A stretch of 64,000 nucleotides of DNA, from positions 44,908,706 to 44,972,705 of the forward strand of contig CM036620.1 in assembly GCA_020746105.1 (NCBI GenBank), given 5' to 3'. Shown here in pieces: positions 22,206 through 34,373 of the stretch. The first letter of the stretch is position 1. Each line of letters opens with the position of its first letter. The stretch is from Trogon surrucura (Eukaryota; Chordata; Aves; Trogoniformes; Trogonidae). The notes beneath the pieces are model-generated. The model had not been told where the DNA came from and made no database searches. It worked only from the letters and a program-made list of their open reading frames with translations. Position numbers and translations under genes: made by a program.

Positions 22206-25200
22206 GAAACTATTTGTTTTGCTGTGATATTTGGATAGTTGTCACTTAGATTCTGAACTGTCAGAAGACAGTTCAAAGAAACAAAATGCAAAAGAGAAAT
22301 ACAACCACAAAATAAAGTGAGTTGTTTTTCCATGGATGAAGCAGAAATACATAGAGGCTTGTATAATTTCTCTTCTACAGAATAGAAAGAACGTATCTTA
22401 CTACATATTTGAATTTTGTCAGGAGTGAAGATGGTTTAGCTTACTAGAAAAGTAATTGAATTACTCTTTTTTTACTGTTGAATTCTGAATGATGAAGTGT
22501 GATTGCTTTTATAGCATTAGTTTTCATTGTACACTTTAATAATGTTTTTGTCATCAGATTTGAAATCTTCCAATCTAAGAGATCATCCTTATCTTCAATA
22601 GACTGATCCGCACAGCAGTGTATCTCAGTGTAGAAGACAGAATACTTGGTTCAGAAAGCCTGTTGAATGACTAGGCCATTGGACTATTATTTTACCCTCA
22701 AAATCAGAAGTCATTTACTTAAAAGTAAATTATTGCCAAAAAAACATTTCAGCCAGAACTGCAGCATTTGTATACTTTTTCTGGTATATATTTTTAATAT
22801 GAAAATATGAATTCAACCCTCATTCTTAATAAGCTTAGGAACATATTCTGGGTGATACCTAAACATTTAAAAATTCCGTAAGACCACCTCCTTAAATCTG
22901 TCCAAAATGTTTCTGTCAGTTTTTCCCTTTCTATCACCTTTCTCTTTTGTATGCTTGACTAGCTTCTTACTTGTTTATATCTATGTTTAGTCTTCTTATC
23001 CTTGACATTGAAGTTCAGTCAACTCCCAATTATTTATCTGGGTTGCAGATTGACAATATCAGAGACACGAAGTTGTTTCCTTGCACAGGTGGTTCAGGAT
23101 CAGCAGAGCTTGTTAAGTGCTGACGGAGCATTGCAGGGATGTTAATGCATTGCTCCCAAGATCAGCCCGGTGGGTTGGGTTCTGAGAGCAAGGTACAGAG
23201 ATTTCCAACTGCTGCAGGAATAAGTTTGGGTCTTGCCATGTTCATAAGACCCAATACAGTTCTGTTCATTCTGAATCTTGACTGGCTTCAATAACCTTTG
23301 TTTGCCTTGTCTCTGTCATTCACATTATTTTCCCTCTTCTTCTGTTATTCAGGATATTTCAGCCCTCGTTGCTGAAAACTACTTTCCTTTCTCCTCTAGT
23401 TCCTTGCTGTTCTTTTCCTATGTATCTGCTTTGCATCTAAGCTTTACATCTACCCATGTTCATATCACATTTGTATTCTGCCAGAGTGTCTCCTACACAT
23501 CTTTCTCTTTTTTTCAAACTGTCAGGATGGTCTCACCAACATCTCTTTAAGTCATATTTAAGCTCCTTTGTATGATGTTTTTACTAATAGAATTCTAAGT
23601 GTTACGATCAAGAGGACTTAGCCATTTATACTTCTAAAGCACATTCTGACTTCCAGTATTTTGTGTTTAATAAACAAAATCTGTATCTATTGTCCTGTCT
23701 GTCCTGAATGAAGACTAGACAATAACTTAATACAAAAACAGATCAGGCATTCTTTGGAGATTTATACTTATTCCTGAAAGTTACATCATGCTTAGAAAAT
23801 TATTTCTTCTTCTCCTGTGTTGTATTTTTAGTCTTCTGTATACTCTTTGGCTTTATTTGGAACCAAACGCAAAATTGCTTCCAATGCAGATCAACAATTT
23901 CAACTTGAAACTCTGGTCCACTACCTTCAGAGTTCACTCTTCTCAGTTTGGAAGTGCTGACATTTTTATGAAATACCGTGTTCTGATTGTGTATGAGGAT
24001 CCAAGCGGATTAAATTTAAATAGAAGCATATGTGCACTTGTCATACTGGATTGACTTACCAAACTGTCTGTAATTTCACCTTTTCTTTCAAGAGTGAATT
24101 AGCTTAGTAGTTTGACTGGAAGTAAAAAGTGGTATGGTTTTTTTCATACAGTATAATAACTTGAGAACTAGTGAACCTGTGGTATGACACTTTATTGTTA
24201 TCACTCATTCTTCATGAAATCACTAAAGAAGCTAGTTTAGAGACACAATACAAATCTTCCAACTATCATCCGAATACAACGTCCTTGCTAGGTTTCTATG
24301 AATTGAGTTGTACATTGTGTAATGACCTTTCATTGACTTCATTGCTCATCATATTTACAGTTGTTAGTGGCTTAATTTCACACGTTTAGGTTTCAGCATG
24401 ATCATTAGTGTCATGATGATTACAGTAGTTATGGTAATAATGTGGCTCCAGCGTACCATTGAAAAACTACTCTGATCAAAGTCAGCTACTTCTAATAACC
24501 AAAACAATCAGTTCCAGGTTGCTTGTTACAAGTTTAAAGATGTTATCTTCAAACATGTTCTGTATATTTTATAACCAGCTGAAATTGACAAGTTTAATAA
24601 TCCATTGCCAAGGTTATTTTATGAAGAAAATTGATGTCTTGATTGTTGCCCTTACTGTGTATTGTGTTTGTTCATTACCTGCAGCCATCAGAGTCACACC
24701 ACTGAAATGGTAAAAGGAATAACAAGATCTGAATGTATTCTTTTGTAAAGTACAAAGGTATGATCAAATAAACAAATTTGGGGTATCTGTATGGCACAAA
24801 GCTCTGGAAACTAGGCAGATCACCTCTGATTTGCCAGTTTGAAAATAGCTCAGCTTAGCAGGGCCTGAGAGTTATTATGTGATGATTATTGTGTAGTGAA
24901 CTGGCTAATTCACTTCCTAATTGACAGGTTGTTATATCCACAAAAGCTAATGCCACAGTTGGCACTCTAGTTTGCACTATTGGTAGAAACAGTGAGCACT
25001 GAATGGGGTATACAGACTATACTGTTGTCTTACCGTCACAAATAGTAGTTCAATGGCAGCAATTATATACGCTGGTGGGAAATTGGAGTAGCTTTTTTCT
25101 AATGTGAACAATGCAAGGCTCAGAGTTTGAGGGCTGTCCATTTGGTGCCTTTCACAGGAACTAAATCGGTTGCAGAAAGAAAAAAAAAATCTATTAGAAG

Positions 25201-25611
25201 TATGAATTGTCATACTTAATCACCAAATGTTTGGGTGTACCATGTAAATATACTCAGTTCTCAAAAAGATAATATTTTTAACTATCTGTGTGATCTTCAG
25301 AGCTTTTCCAGTAGTCAGGAGGGCTTCTGAGTTAAAAGTAATATAACGTATATTTATTGTAGTTAAATATATTCATACACGAAATAAGACTCACTGCTTG
25401 TACTACTCTCTCTACATACGCTGCAGCTACAGCAGAATATCTTCTATACTAACATGTGATGCCAGTTTAGGGATCTCTCATTAAGTGGGGGATTATATCA
25501 CCATATCAGTAGGCTTATATAGCACCATTACAGAGTGAAGAAAGAAAGCAGATACACAGGGGTGAGATTTTTCATAAGCTTTCAGTGGTAGAGACAGACA
25601 ATTTTGGACAA
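22206..25611. other. AT-rich non-coding stretch
   Basis: No exon or repeat was recognised. An 88-codon plus-strand frame at 23788-24054 begins with a hydrophobic stretch like a signal peptide. It has no known domain or supporting signals, and such leucine and phenylalanine runs are common in T-rich DNA. Confidence 0.5.
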
Positions 25612-25664
25612 AAACAGAGGGAGAGGAACAGAGAGAAGAGAAGGAGAAGGAAAAGGGAAAGGAA
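25612..25664. repeat. Purine-rich tract
   Basis: A 53-bp stretch of A and G with very few interruptions ('gaagagaaggagaaggaaaa' in the middle). It is low complexity. Confidence 0.75.
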
Positions 25665-25754
25665 CTCTTCCACACTGAAACTAACCTGAAGATTCCTGTC
25701 CTCCCCAGGCAACAAATTAAGTTTTGTACTTAGATTTAATATTTCTTTCATAGC

Positions 25755-25772
25755 TTTTTTTTTTTTTTTTTT
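25755..25772. repeat. T18 homopolymer
   Basis: Eighteen consecutive T. It might be the worn poly(A) of a minus-strand retrocopy, but no retrocopied sequence is visible on either side. Confidence 0.9.
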
Positions 25773-28700
25773 ACTTGACTTGCCAGATGTATTCTATTAC
25801 CAGATGCTCAGTCTATCCCAAACCGGTAACTATTGATGACTCATGTCTTTACAAGGAACTCATATTGCAAGGAGAACCAAGCAAAATACTAATAGAGATG
25901 ACTAAGTAGCAAAATTTGATATTTAGTCACCGGTATTGGATGTTTTCAGTGGGTCATGAAATTGTGCTAAAATACACAGAAAATGCAAAGTAATGCATGT
26001 GGCCTTACTTTGCCTTTTGAAGTTTACCTCTTATCCTAAGGCTAACAGGGACTGGATATACAGATCTTTCAGTTTTCTGTTCCCTTAATATTGCAGATAT
26101 TCTGGGTTACAGTACAAGGTCTAGTAAGCATGCTCTTCCCGTGAAATCATTCCTCTACCTCACAGCTGAGCTACTGAGAATGCAGACTTTTGTAGAAGAC
26201 TAAGGAAATTGTTGGATCAGTTTTATTTTTGTTCAGTTCTTGGAAGCAAGTAACTGATGATTTTTAAATGCTGTTGAAGAATTAGATGAATTCCCATGAA
26301 CTTCTTTTGAAGACAAACCACGGTCCTTCTTTAGCATACTTTCATTTGAAATTTAAAAAAAAAAAACCAAACCTATTTCAAACTTTTTGTCTTGAAGTTG
26401 GTCTAATAATGATGTACCTATTGTCTGTCACTTGTAAAGTTTGTGGGAGGGAAGAGCAGTGAGTTGGAAAATCTACATCATCTTTATCTTAGCTTGCCTC
26501 ACTTATATTTTAAATAAGTCAGAATCTGATCAAAATATTCAAAAAATAGATATACATCAATGTTCCTAAATACCAAGGCTTGGAATGCTCGTTCCAGTCT
26601 CAGCACAGATTCTCAGTACTTCCTGAAGATTGAGTACATCTAGACACACCCATAGTGGCAGCTCCAGCAGTGCCTCTGGAGGGTCCCCACTCTTTCTGAG
26701 TAAAGCAACTAATTCAAGCCACATTCTGAGCCCTCCTGGTTGTCACTTCACTTTTCCTTCCAATGGGTTGTGAGGGAAGAAAAGGATGACAGTGACTATG
26801 TCAGGTTACTGCTAACTCGCTTCTCTTGTTACTCTCCTTTAGTTTGTGAGGACAAATTGGATTGCCCAGGGTTAAGTAATTAACACCTCAATGTGCCAGG
26901 ACTACTACGGTTGCTTCCCCCCTGATATCATGGAACCAACATGCATCATCGCAAATCCTCCATGTCACTTAAGTTCCTCTATTTCAAATTCCAGCCAGCA
27001 TCATCCCACTTTCACTTCCCAAATGCTACCTTCCAGTCTCAGTATCATCTTTGTCATTTTTATGTATTTATTTATTTGGTGAGAGGAATAAGGAATATAT
27101 CTTTTTTTTTCACAGGGCTATGGGGAGTTTCTTCTAATTCAGATATCATTAATAAAATGCTTATTTCTGATGTAGCCTCTTCTGAAAGTGTTGATATGCT
27201 TGTTACACTTGTATTATTGCACAGTGTGATAAGCTCATCCCAGAAGATGAACGGCTGAATACTAGCATCAGAGAGGAATGCTGCAGGAAAGGGATGCTTT
27301 TCCTCCATTCATAGTTGTTTGATGCCAAAGCTAGGAGACAAGGAAATTGCAAAACTGTGCTTTCCTAAGATCCAGGCAGAAAATAGGCCCTTTAAAAAAA
27401 TTTTTGGTTTGTTTTTTTAAAGAAAAGATAGCTTAGGTTGTGAAAAGAACTGGATCAGCTAAAAATAACAATCAGTCATGTTTTTTTTTTAAATAGCCTT
27501 ATTGTTGCTGAGTAGATTAATAGCCATCTGACAGTACAGTTCTGATACTCAGCTTGAGGAGCTTGAATGCCGCTTACAGTTAGACTATAAAAAATCAGTT
27601 TATTCTGACAGGTAGAAAGGTCAGAGCTGAACAAAGCAGACACTAAACTTGTATAATATCTATATTAAATTATCAGTACACTTTTCAATGTGTAGGTTGT
27701 TCAGGTATTTCATCTGTATTTCATGACTAGGAGTGTAGGTTGTGCATTCTATATCTCATTTCAGCCATATCAGAAATACAGAGAAACACCTTTACCTAAG
27801 TTATCATGATAAGAAATTTGTTTTGAGTTGAAGCTTGTGTCTTTAACAGGGATATGGCTATAATGTAGTTATCATTTGCTTCCTTGAGGCCACAAGCTAC
27901 TGGCTGAGTTGTGCTATAAAGCTTAATCTGCGTGTGATATAAAATTTTGTCTTCGCTACATTTTTAAACAATACCTTAGATCTCAGCAAAAGCAACCTAC
28001 AGTATTGTTTTCAAAGGAAATGCGTGACCTGTTGCACTTTGGCAGCCTGCTTGCCTAATTGTGGCTTTATTAACTATATGACTAAGTATAAGTAGTAGCA
28101 ATCTATCCACAAAACTTTAGTAGTACAAAAAGCCCACGATTCAATACTTTACATTTTACCAAACAAAAGACCCATTTGTGCCACCTTCCCATTTTACTCA
28201 TACACACTTTTTCTGCAGGTTCAGTAGGTAAGACATTTATGCTAGTCAGAGGTCAGAGTTTGGTCCTACACAATGACCATGTGCAAAATAAGAGCTGAGT
28301 TGAAATCAATTGGGAAAAAAAAATAAGTCCTGCTCATCATGGAATATGTTGGCTGCTTAAATATAAAAGGAAGGTGAACAGTTACAGCATTAGTTACAGT
28401 ACCTTTTAGAAGAGGAAAATGTTTTTTGGTGCATGAATTCATATTGCTACGTTTTTCACATTTATTTTTCAGTTCTTAATTGCAATATACTTCAAAGGCA
28501 TCAGATCTTATGCTACCGCTGTATTGCATAAACCTTTGTGGAATTACATCGAATAACAACATAAAATTTAACACTTTGTTGTGAAAGAAAAAATAAAATA
28601 ATATTAATTATGAACTTCCCTGTGAATGTTCACAAATGGAAAACTTTTCCTATCAGTTCATTTGATATCAGATATATTAAACATAAGTTGTTTTTTCATG

Positions 28701-31054
28701 TAGCTGGACTTGGGAAAATATAACATTGTAAAGCGCATTCTGATTTTGAAAACTATTCGTATTTTTTGTTTGTAGCTTACATATTTGTAACTCCTAAGAA
28801 TTTTAAGAAGTGGAACTTGTAACGTTTGACCTGTCTTTCAGTGCAACCTGCAAGACTGTCATAACCATCAAATTCAATACCAGTTTCAGGTATTAGTTCC
28901 ACATGTCTAGTATTTTCATCTCTTCTGGTTTAAGTTCGTAAACCATAACCTCATGTGTAATTTAAATTAGTCTTTTCTGGAAGTTCATAAATATGTATTC
29001 AGTCCAAGGGATAGACCAGAGCTCACTCCCAAGATGCTGTTGGGGCTAAGTGGAATCTCCTTAGGAACTGCTTCAAAGATCAATTCCTCTTGTCCATAAA
29101 AAATAAGTTTAAATTGTCTTCTATGAGCCTGCTGTTAGCAATTGTACTATTACATTATGTATGATTCTTTGACTGCTCATTGCTTCAACAAACTGCACAG
29201 TGCTCCATTAGTGATTTTCAATTTCATGCTAAGCTTTGCAATTTATTAGTGTTATTTAGGCTAATGTACTATTATTTTGCATATTTTATATCATATTTCA
29301 TTTGCTACTCATATGACCTAACAGTTAAGTATTGGGGATCAATAAGCCCTCTAAATGTTTTCATATTCATATTAGGAAAAAGAAAGAAATCATGCAGGCA
29401 GCCCAATACATAGTTGATTAAGACCAAGTTAAATTTTTTAGCAATTTTCAGTTTTCCCTCCAGTTTGTCTGCAGATTTGACTGCAGGTTTCCAGACAATG
29501 ACATAATGGCCAGATGCACTTATTCATGAAAATAATTTGGTTTAGTAATGATCCTCTAATTGTAGAGACCTGGACCTCATTCATGTGGATTCTTTGCCAG
29601 TGTGCTCTCTCTCTGTACATAAATACCAAGATTAAATTCAGCTTAAATACGACCTACTTGCAAGAAGTAGATGTAGTTCCACATTTATTTTGGTTTTGAT
29701 TTTGTCTTTCCCAGACCTGTGTGCTGTTTCAGAAAGGGAAATACTTAGTATTAGTCTGAGGAAAATGGAAGGCTTCTCCTTCCAAAGGTTGTATAATCTC
29801 AAAACTTTTGTGTGCTCCATTGCTATGTGTGGTAGGAAAAAAACAAAGAAAAACCTAAAAACCCCCCGATTCAGATTTTCAACTTAATTAACTTCACACC
29901 TTTTGGAGGCCCTTTTCTGAAAATACAGAGGTTTAGAAAGCAGCAGTGCTACACAAATAGAATTTTGAGGGTATTAATAAATTGATTTGAAGTGTTCATG
30001 GAAAATACATATGTAGAAATACATCAGAATTGCTAAAACAATCATGCAAGCAAGGAAGAAAATGTTGAGTGTCTTACTGGTACAATGCAAATAGGGAATA
30101 GGACTGAAATTTTGAATGCTCCTGAGAATGTGGATCAAGGCACTAATGGCTGCTCAGTAAAGACTTTAGTGGAATTAGCATTTAAGAGAGTTACAAAGCG
30201 TTGATAACTCCTGTTGTCTTGCATATAAAGTTTAGCATAGGTCATTTTTCAACACAGAAACAAAGAAACAAGAAATTCTTGTTAAAACAATATTTGGTAA
30301 AATTTGATAGTTTTTTTTAAATCTTGAAAACTGACTTGAATATTTTCATGTTTAAAATCTCTATATGTGTAATGGAAATCAAAAATACTTACCTTCAATT
30401 TAAGCAAATAGATTTCCAAAATCAGTTCTCTTCATTGACTTCCAAAAGCCATGTTATGAGGAGAAACTTCAGCTGCTCTGAAAGCTCAGGATTTGTAGGA
30501 TGCAGATTTAGTTGCTTTTTGGAATCACCAGATGCCTGATTCTTCTGGCTGAGGGCTTCAGGGTCATTCGTGTCCCTAGCTGCGAGCAACCAACACAGCC
30601 AGACAGCCCCAGAGGCAAGATCTGCAAAATCACAAATATCAAACAAATCTCTGTGTTGCTGGTAGGAAATAAGGCCTTTTCCTCATGGTTCAGTTAACAA
30701 ATTAACCAAAAACTGCATGTATCCACAAAGTATTTGTGGTTTGGCATGTCATCACAGTCAAATTAAACTGCGCCTAATTGTCTCTGGTCAGCCATGTGTA
30801 CACAGACACACAGAGTTGTAGTTATACGAGCCCAGTATCTTCAAAGCTCTAGTCTGAAAGTTCATTAGTTGCTAATTTATAGGCATTTTACTAGTAGACT
30901 TGCCAGCTCCATATGTTTCCTATGCTTGTATATAGGAAAGCAATAGGTATGGAATGGCATTAATAGTAAAATCTCTGACTCCTTTTCTTTTTTCCCGACT
31001 TCCACATTCAGAGAGCCAGTCAGAGCTTCTTGGCATGCCAGTGGCTTCTTTCTC
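25773..31054. other. AT-rich non-coding stretch
   Basis: No gene, RNA gene or recognised mobile element was seen over 5 kb. Frames such as 26941-27258 (+) and 27072-27308 (-) overlap on opposite strands and carry no known domain. Confidence 0.55.
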
Positions 31055-31681
31055 TCAGCATATGGAGAAGCTAGAGCTCCTTCCTACATTCCCCTCTGAC
31101 ACACGCAGCCCTCGTTTTACCCATATGGATTTGCCACGATTCCTCATAAACACCCAGCACATTGCCTTCCCAGGGCTGGTGTAGGGAGAGTGTAACGTAT
31201 CGCCAAGTGCCAAAACTCCCTCAATATATCTAATGAGAGCGACAGTTTCCTTCATGAGGGCAGCTTGTTCATGGCGTTGTCTAAACTGAAGGTGGTTTGA
31301 AAATGCCAGAACAGCATAAAGAGAGATTAAGTTCCTATTTACAAAAGGAAATGCTTTCTCAAAGTCTGTGAACGGCCACAAGAGCTGCGGGTTTGTCAGA
31401 ACAGCGAAAGGGTTGCAAGTGGTACAGCTATCACAGTAATTGTATTTGCAGTAAATTCTCGGTCTAGACAGGGCATGGTTAAACTTATGTAAATATTTGG
31501 AGATCTGTACAGATCTGTAGTGATTAAAGATCTGCTTTAAAGGATTATTTGGGGGGTTTTGCCTTCTCTTTTGCTGAAAAATATACACGTATGTGTAACA
31601 GTGGGTCAAGCAGATAGAAACCATTAAGAATGAAAAAACAAAGCAGACGTCTGTGCTGAGAGATAAATGGTTGTGGTTCAC
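31055..31681 (-). other. Unusually long open reading frame, coding status doubtful
   Basis: The frame is open for 208 codons, but its first codon is GTG; the first ATG is at 31624, leaving 189 codons. From composition, so long a stop-free run is not expected often in DNA this AT-rich. The predicted product starts with a hydrophobic segment (about ATG-frame residues 1-20), then a Cys/Tyr-rich stretch ('YCKYNYCDSCTTC') and a basic C-terminal part. I recognise no family. The reverse-strand frame's upstream end overlaps the first unit of a degenerate tandem repeat, which argues against a conserved gene start. It could be chance, a decayed retrocopy or an unannotated exon. Confidence 0.2.
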
Positions 31682-32020
31682 AGCACTAACAATCTCTGCT
31701 GATGCAGCTGGTAGAGATCGTAAACCCCATGATGAAAATATCTCCTATCCATATTACAATGCTCTAAAGCACTGCAGGCACAGATGGCAGAACTTGTAAG
31801 TTCTCTCAGAAACATAGTTATGGTTCACAACATTTTCAGATTCTTCTGAAAGAGCAAGTATAGCTTGTAAGCCCTGAGGAGAAGTTGATGGCACTTACAA
31901 ACTATGCCAGTTCAGGTGGCAGACCTCGTAGACATTGGGAGAAAAAATAACTGTGATTCACAATGCCTGTCAGAGAAGTGCTAGCGTTTGCAAGCTCTGA
32001 TGATGCAGTCAGCAAAGCAG
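31668..32020. repeat. Degenerate tandem repeat, about five units of 61-77 bp
   Basis: Two anchors recur in step. A GTAAG-like anchor ('cgtaa', 'ttgtaag', 'cttgtaag', 'ctcgtag', 'tttgcaag') lies near 31720, 31796, 31867, 31928 and 31989. A 'TTCACAAtgc'-like anchor ('gttcacagca', 'attacaatgc', 'gttcacaaca', 'cttacaaact', 'gattcacaatgc') lies near 31676, 31753, 31825, 31896 and 31958. Both series show spacings of about 77, 72, 70 and 61 bp. Between anchors 'ggcaga' and 'ctgaggaga'-like words also recur. Alternate units look more alike, giving a ~140-bp higher period. Its origin is unknown. Confidence 0.7.
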
Positions 32021-34213
32021 AGTTTTGGCGTGTTTATTTCAGGATGGAGTCTGAAGAAGTGAGGGAGGGAGAAAAAAAAAGCCCACCGTGCAGTAAAGTG
32101 CGTTAAAGTTCTGGTTAGCCATCTCAGGTAGATAAAAGACTTAATCAGTCTTCCCAGAACTTCACCTGTCAGTCCTATGCAGTCTTATTAGTTCTTCTTG
32201 CACCTTTAACAACACATTCAATACAAAACTGTACAGAAAAGCTTTATTATGCTATGCATAATGGCAAGTTACATAAGATGTAAATGAAAGAGCAGTGGCC
32301 TGTAATTAAGTGTTCTCATCTAAATACCTTGTTTAGAGAGAAATACGTGGATATTTGAGTACCTTTGGAAAAATTGTCGATATCAAAGGCCATTCATTTC
32401 TTTGTGAATTTATTCAAGACACTTCTATTTATTTCATTGTGACGTGAATAAGATCTGTAATGAGTTGACCTATGGATTTAACAACCCTTGATTTCTCTTT
32501 CTTCACAATTTCATCTTTGGGAACAGTTCTATAATTTCTTTTTTTAATTATTGAGGTAATATTTTGATGTGAATAGATACTTAAAACTGCATTGATAGTA
32601 ATCGAGTCACCAGTATTGCTGGCTTGTAGAGCAAGTTCAGAAGACTATTGAAGACAGAAATGGGTAAAAACCATTGGAAAAGCAGGGGAAAGCCTCTGAG
32701 ACATGCAGTATTGCTCTGCCAACCAGACCTTACTACTTGAGTGTTACCCAAGAGCAGATGCTACCAGTTGGAAGCACTGAGGCAGGAACTGTTGTATGTG
32801 ATGTGAGAAGAGTCATTTTGGTAATCTGGTGTTCTTGAGTACCTAGAGAGATGTGAAAATTAAGTAGCTGTAGCTTTACAACTGTGATATTGTTATTTGC
32901 CATGCTAGAAGAAATATATGTGTATTTTAATGAGACTATTTGCGATATATATGTAACACATTTTGTGTGTTTTGATCAGTATTTAAAATACACATAAATG
33001 CCCATATCAAGCAGTGTTATTTAACACTGCTTTTCAACTAATAGGGGTACACAAGTAGATATTATGAAATTTTTCTGGTTTTCTTCTGTGTGTGAGGAAC
33101 AACATCTGAGTGTTCCTAATACTTTCTTGTGGCTAAAAGTAGACTGAAAATAAGAAAACCAATTTAGACCACTTTTATATAAATTAAACACACAGAATAG
33201 TCACTTGTCATAATTATCTAACACTGAAAATAAAACTGAAGAAAACAGCCAACTCCTCAAAAAAAAAAAAGACAAATAAATAAATAAGAAAATAATTAAA
33301 AATATGTTCTCTGAGAAAGGAAAAAAGTAAAGGAGGAAGAATCATAGAATCATAGAAGTACCAAAACGAATCCTTTAACAGTTCAAAATTAATTTCTAAA
33401 CCTTAAATCATTTCCTATTGTCAGGCAAATTGAAAATTTTCAAATATGAATATGAAAAACTTACTAATATGTAGAAAATACTTTATTTTCAAAATTCTAA
33501 GAGATGTTATTGTCTGTCTTAGATAGAAATGTTTTTTTTCTATTTTCTCAGGACTGACCCAACCTTCATACAGTTTACGTCATTAGAAAAATATTGGTAT
33601 TTTATTATTCCATCTATTTTTCCATGTATTTTATTATTCCATCTTCTGGTTTGCTCACTTACCTACAAAAAAAAATAAATGATAATGTGACAGAATGCTT
33701 GGCAGATACAACCTTCCATATTTACATTCTGGGGATAAAATTCTGTCCGAGTTCACAGGTACAGATGTATAGAGCACATACTGGTCTTCATTTGTGTACG
33801 TCATAAAGCAAGATAGTAGGATAACCTCCCTTCTCCTTCTTCCAGTAGAAATCTATTTCCAGAGTCAATCTGAACCTAAAAGCATTGCCTTTTCAGGCTT
33901 GAAGGAAAGGCATTCAGAGCAGCATTACTGGATTTTTGTATAACATGTCCAAAACCATGTTTGAGGCAGATTTCTTAGTCCATTTTTGGGTGACTATAAA
34001 ACTCAAATGCGTCACAAAACATACTGAAACAGTTTTGCAAGGAATTAACTAGGAAAGATAGAGAGTTTAATGAATGAACTGATAGCAGACTAAATGCAGT
34101 AGCAGCGTTTAAATATACTACTTGTCCTATGCACATCCTACACTTTCTGCTGTCTGATAAACATGACTTTTCATTCTTTCTCTGAAAGATACTTTCATGC
34201 TTTAGTTTTTGCT
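32021..34213. other. AT-rich non-coding stretch with small repeats
   Basis: No gene was seen. At 33341-33360 'agaatcatagaatcatagaa' is identical to a CR1 minus-strand tail, but no CR1 body follows. At 33597-33615 and 33626-33644 the 19-mer 'gtattttattattccatct' is repeated exactly. Confidence 0.5.
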
Positions 34214-34373
34214 CTCCAATAAAGTTTCTTCATATATTGTTCTCATATAAATCTGTAATATTATTAAGAGCTAGAGAAAAATAAAAAGCCTATCCCCAGT
34301 AAAGTGTCTTCAAATGTTGTTTTCATATGAATGTGCCATTTTATTAAGGACCAATGAAAAAAAAAATTCTGCT
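34214..34373. repeat. Old tandem duplication, 80-bp unit
   Basis: Two 80-bp units are in register: 'ccaataaagtttcttcatat' pairs with 'ccagtaaagtgtcttcaaat', 'tgttctcatataaatctg' with 'tgttttcatatgaatgtg', and 'tattattaagagctagagaaaa' in part with 'ttttattaaggaccaatgaa'. Identity by eye is roughly three quarters, so the duplication is old. The unit is not coding. Confidence 0.75.

Noticed and set aside
23788..24054. Possible small secreted protein (hydrophobic N-terminus)
   Set aside because: A leucine/phenylalanine-rich start is expected in T-rich DNA; no mature domain, promoter or splice evidence.
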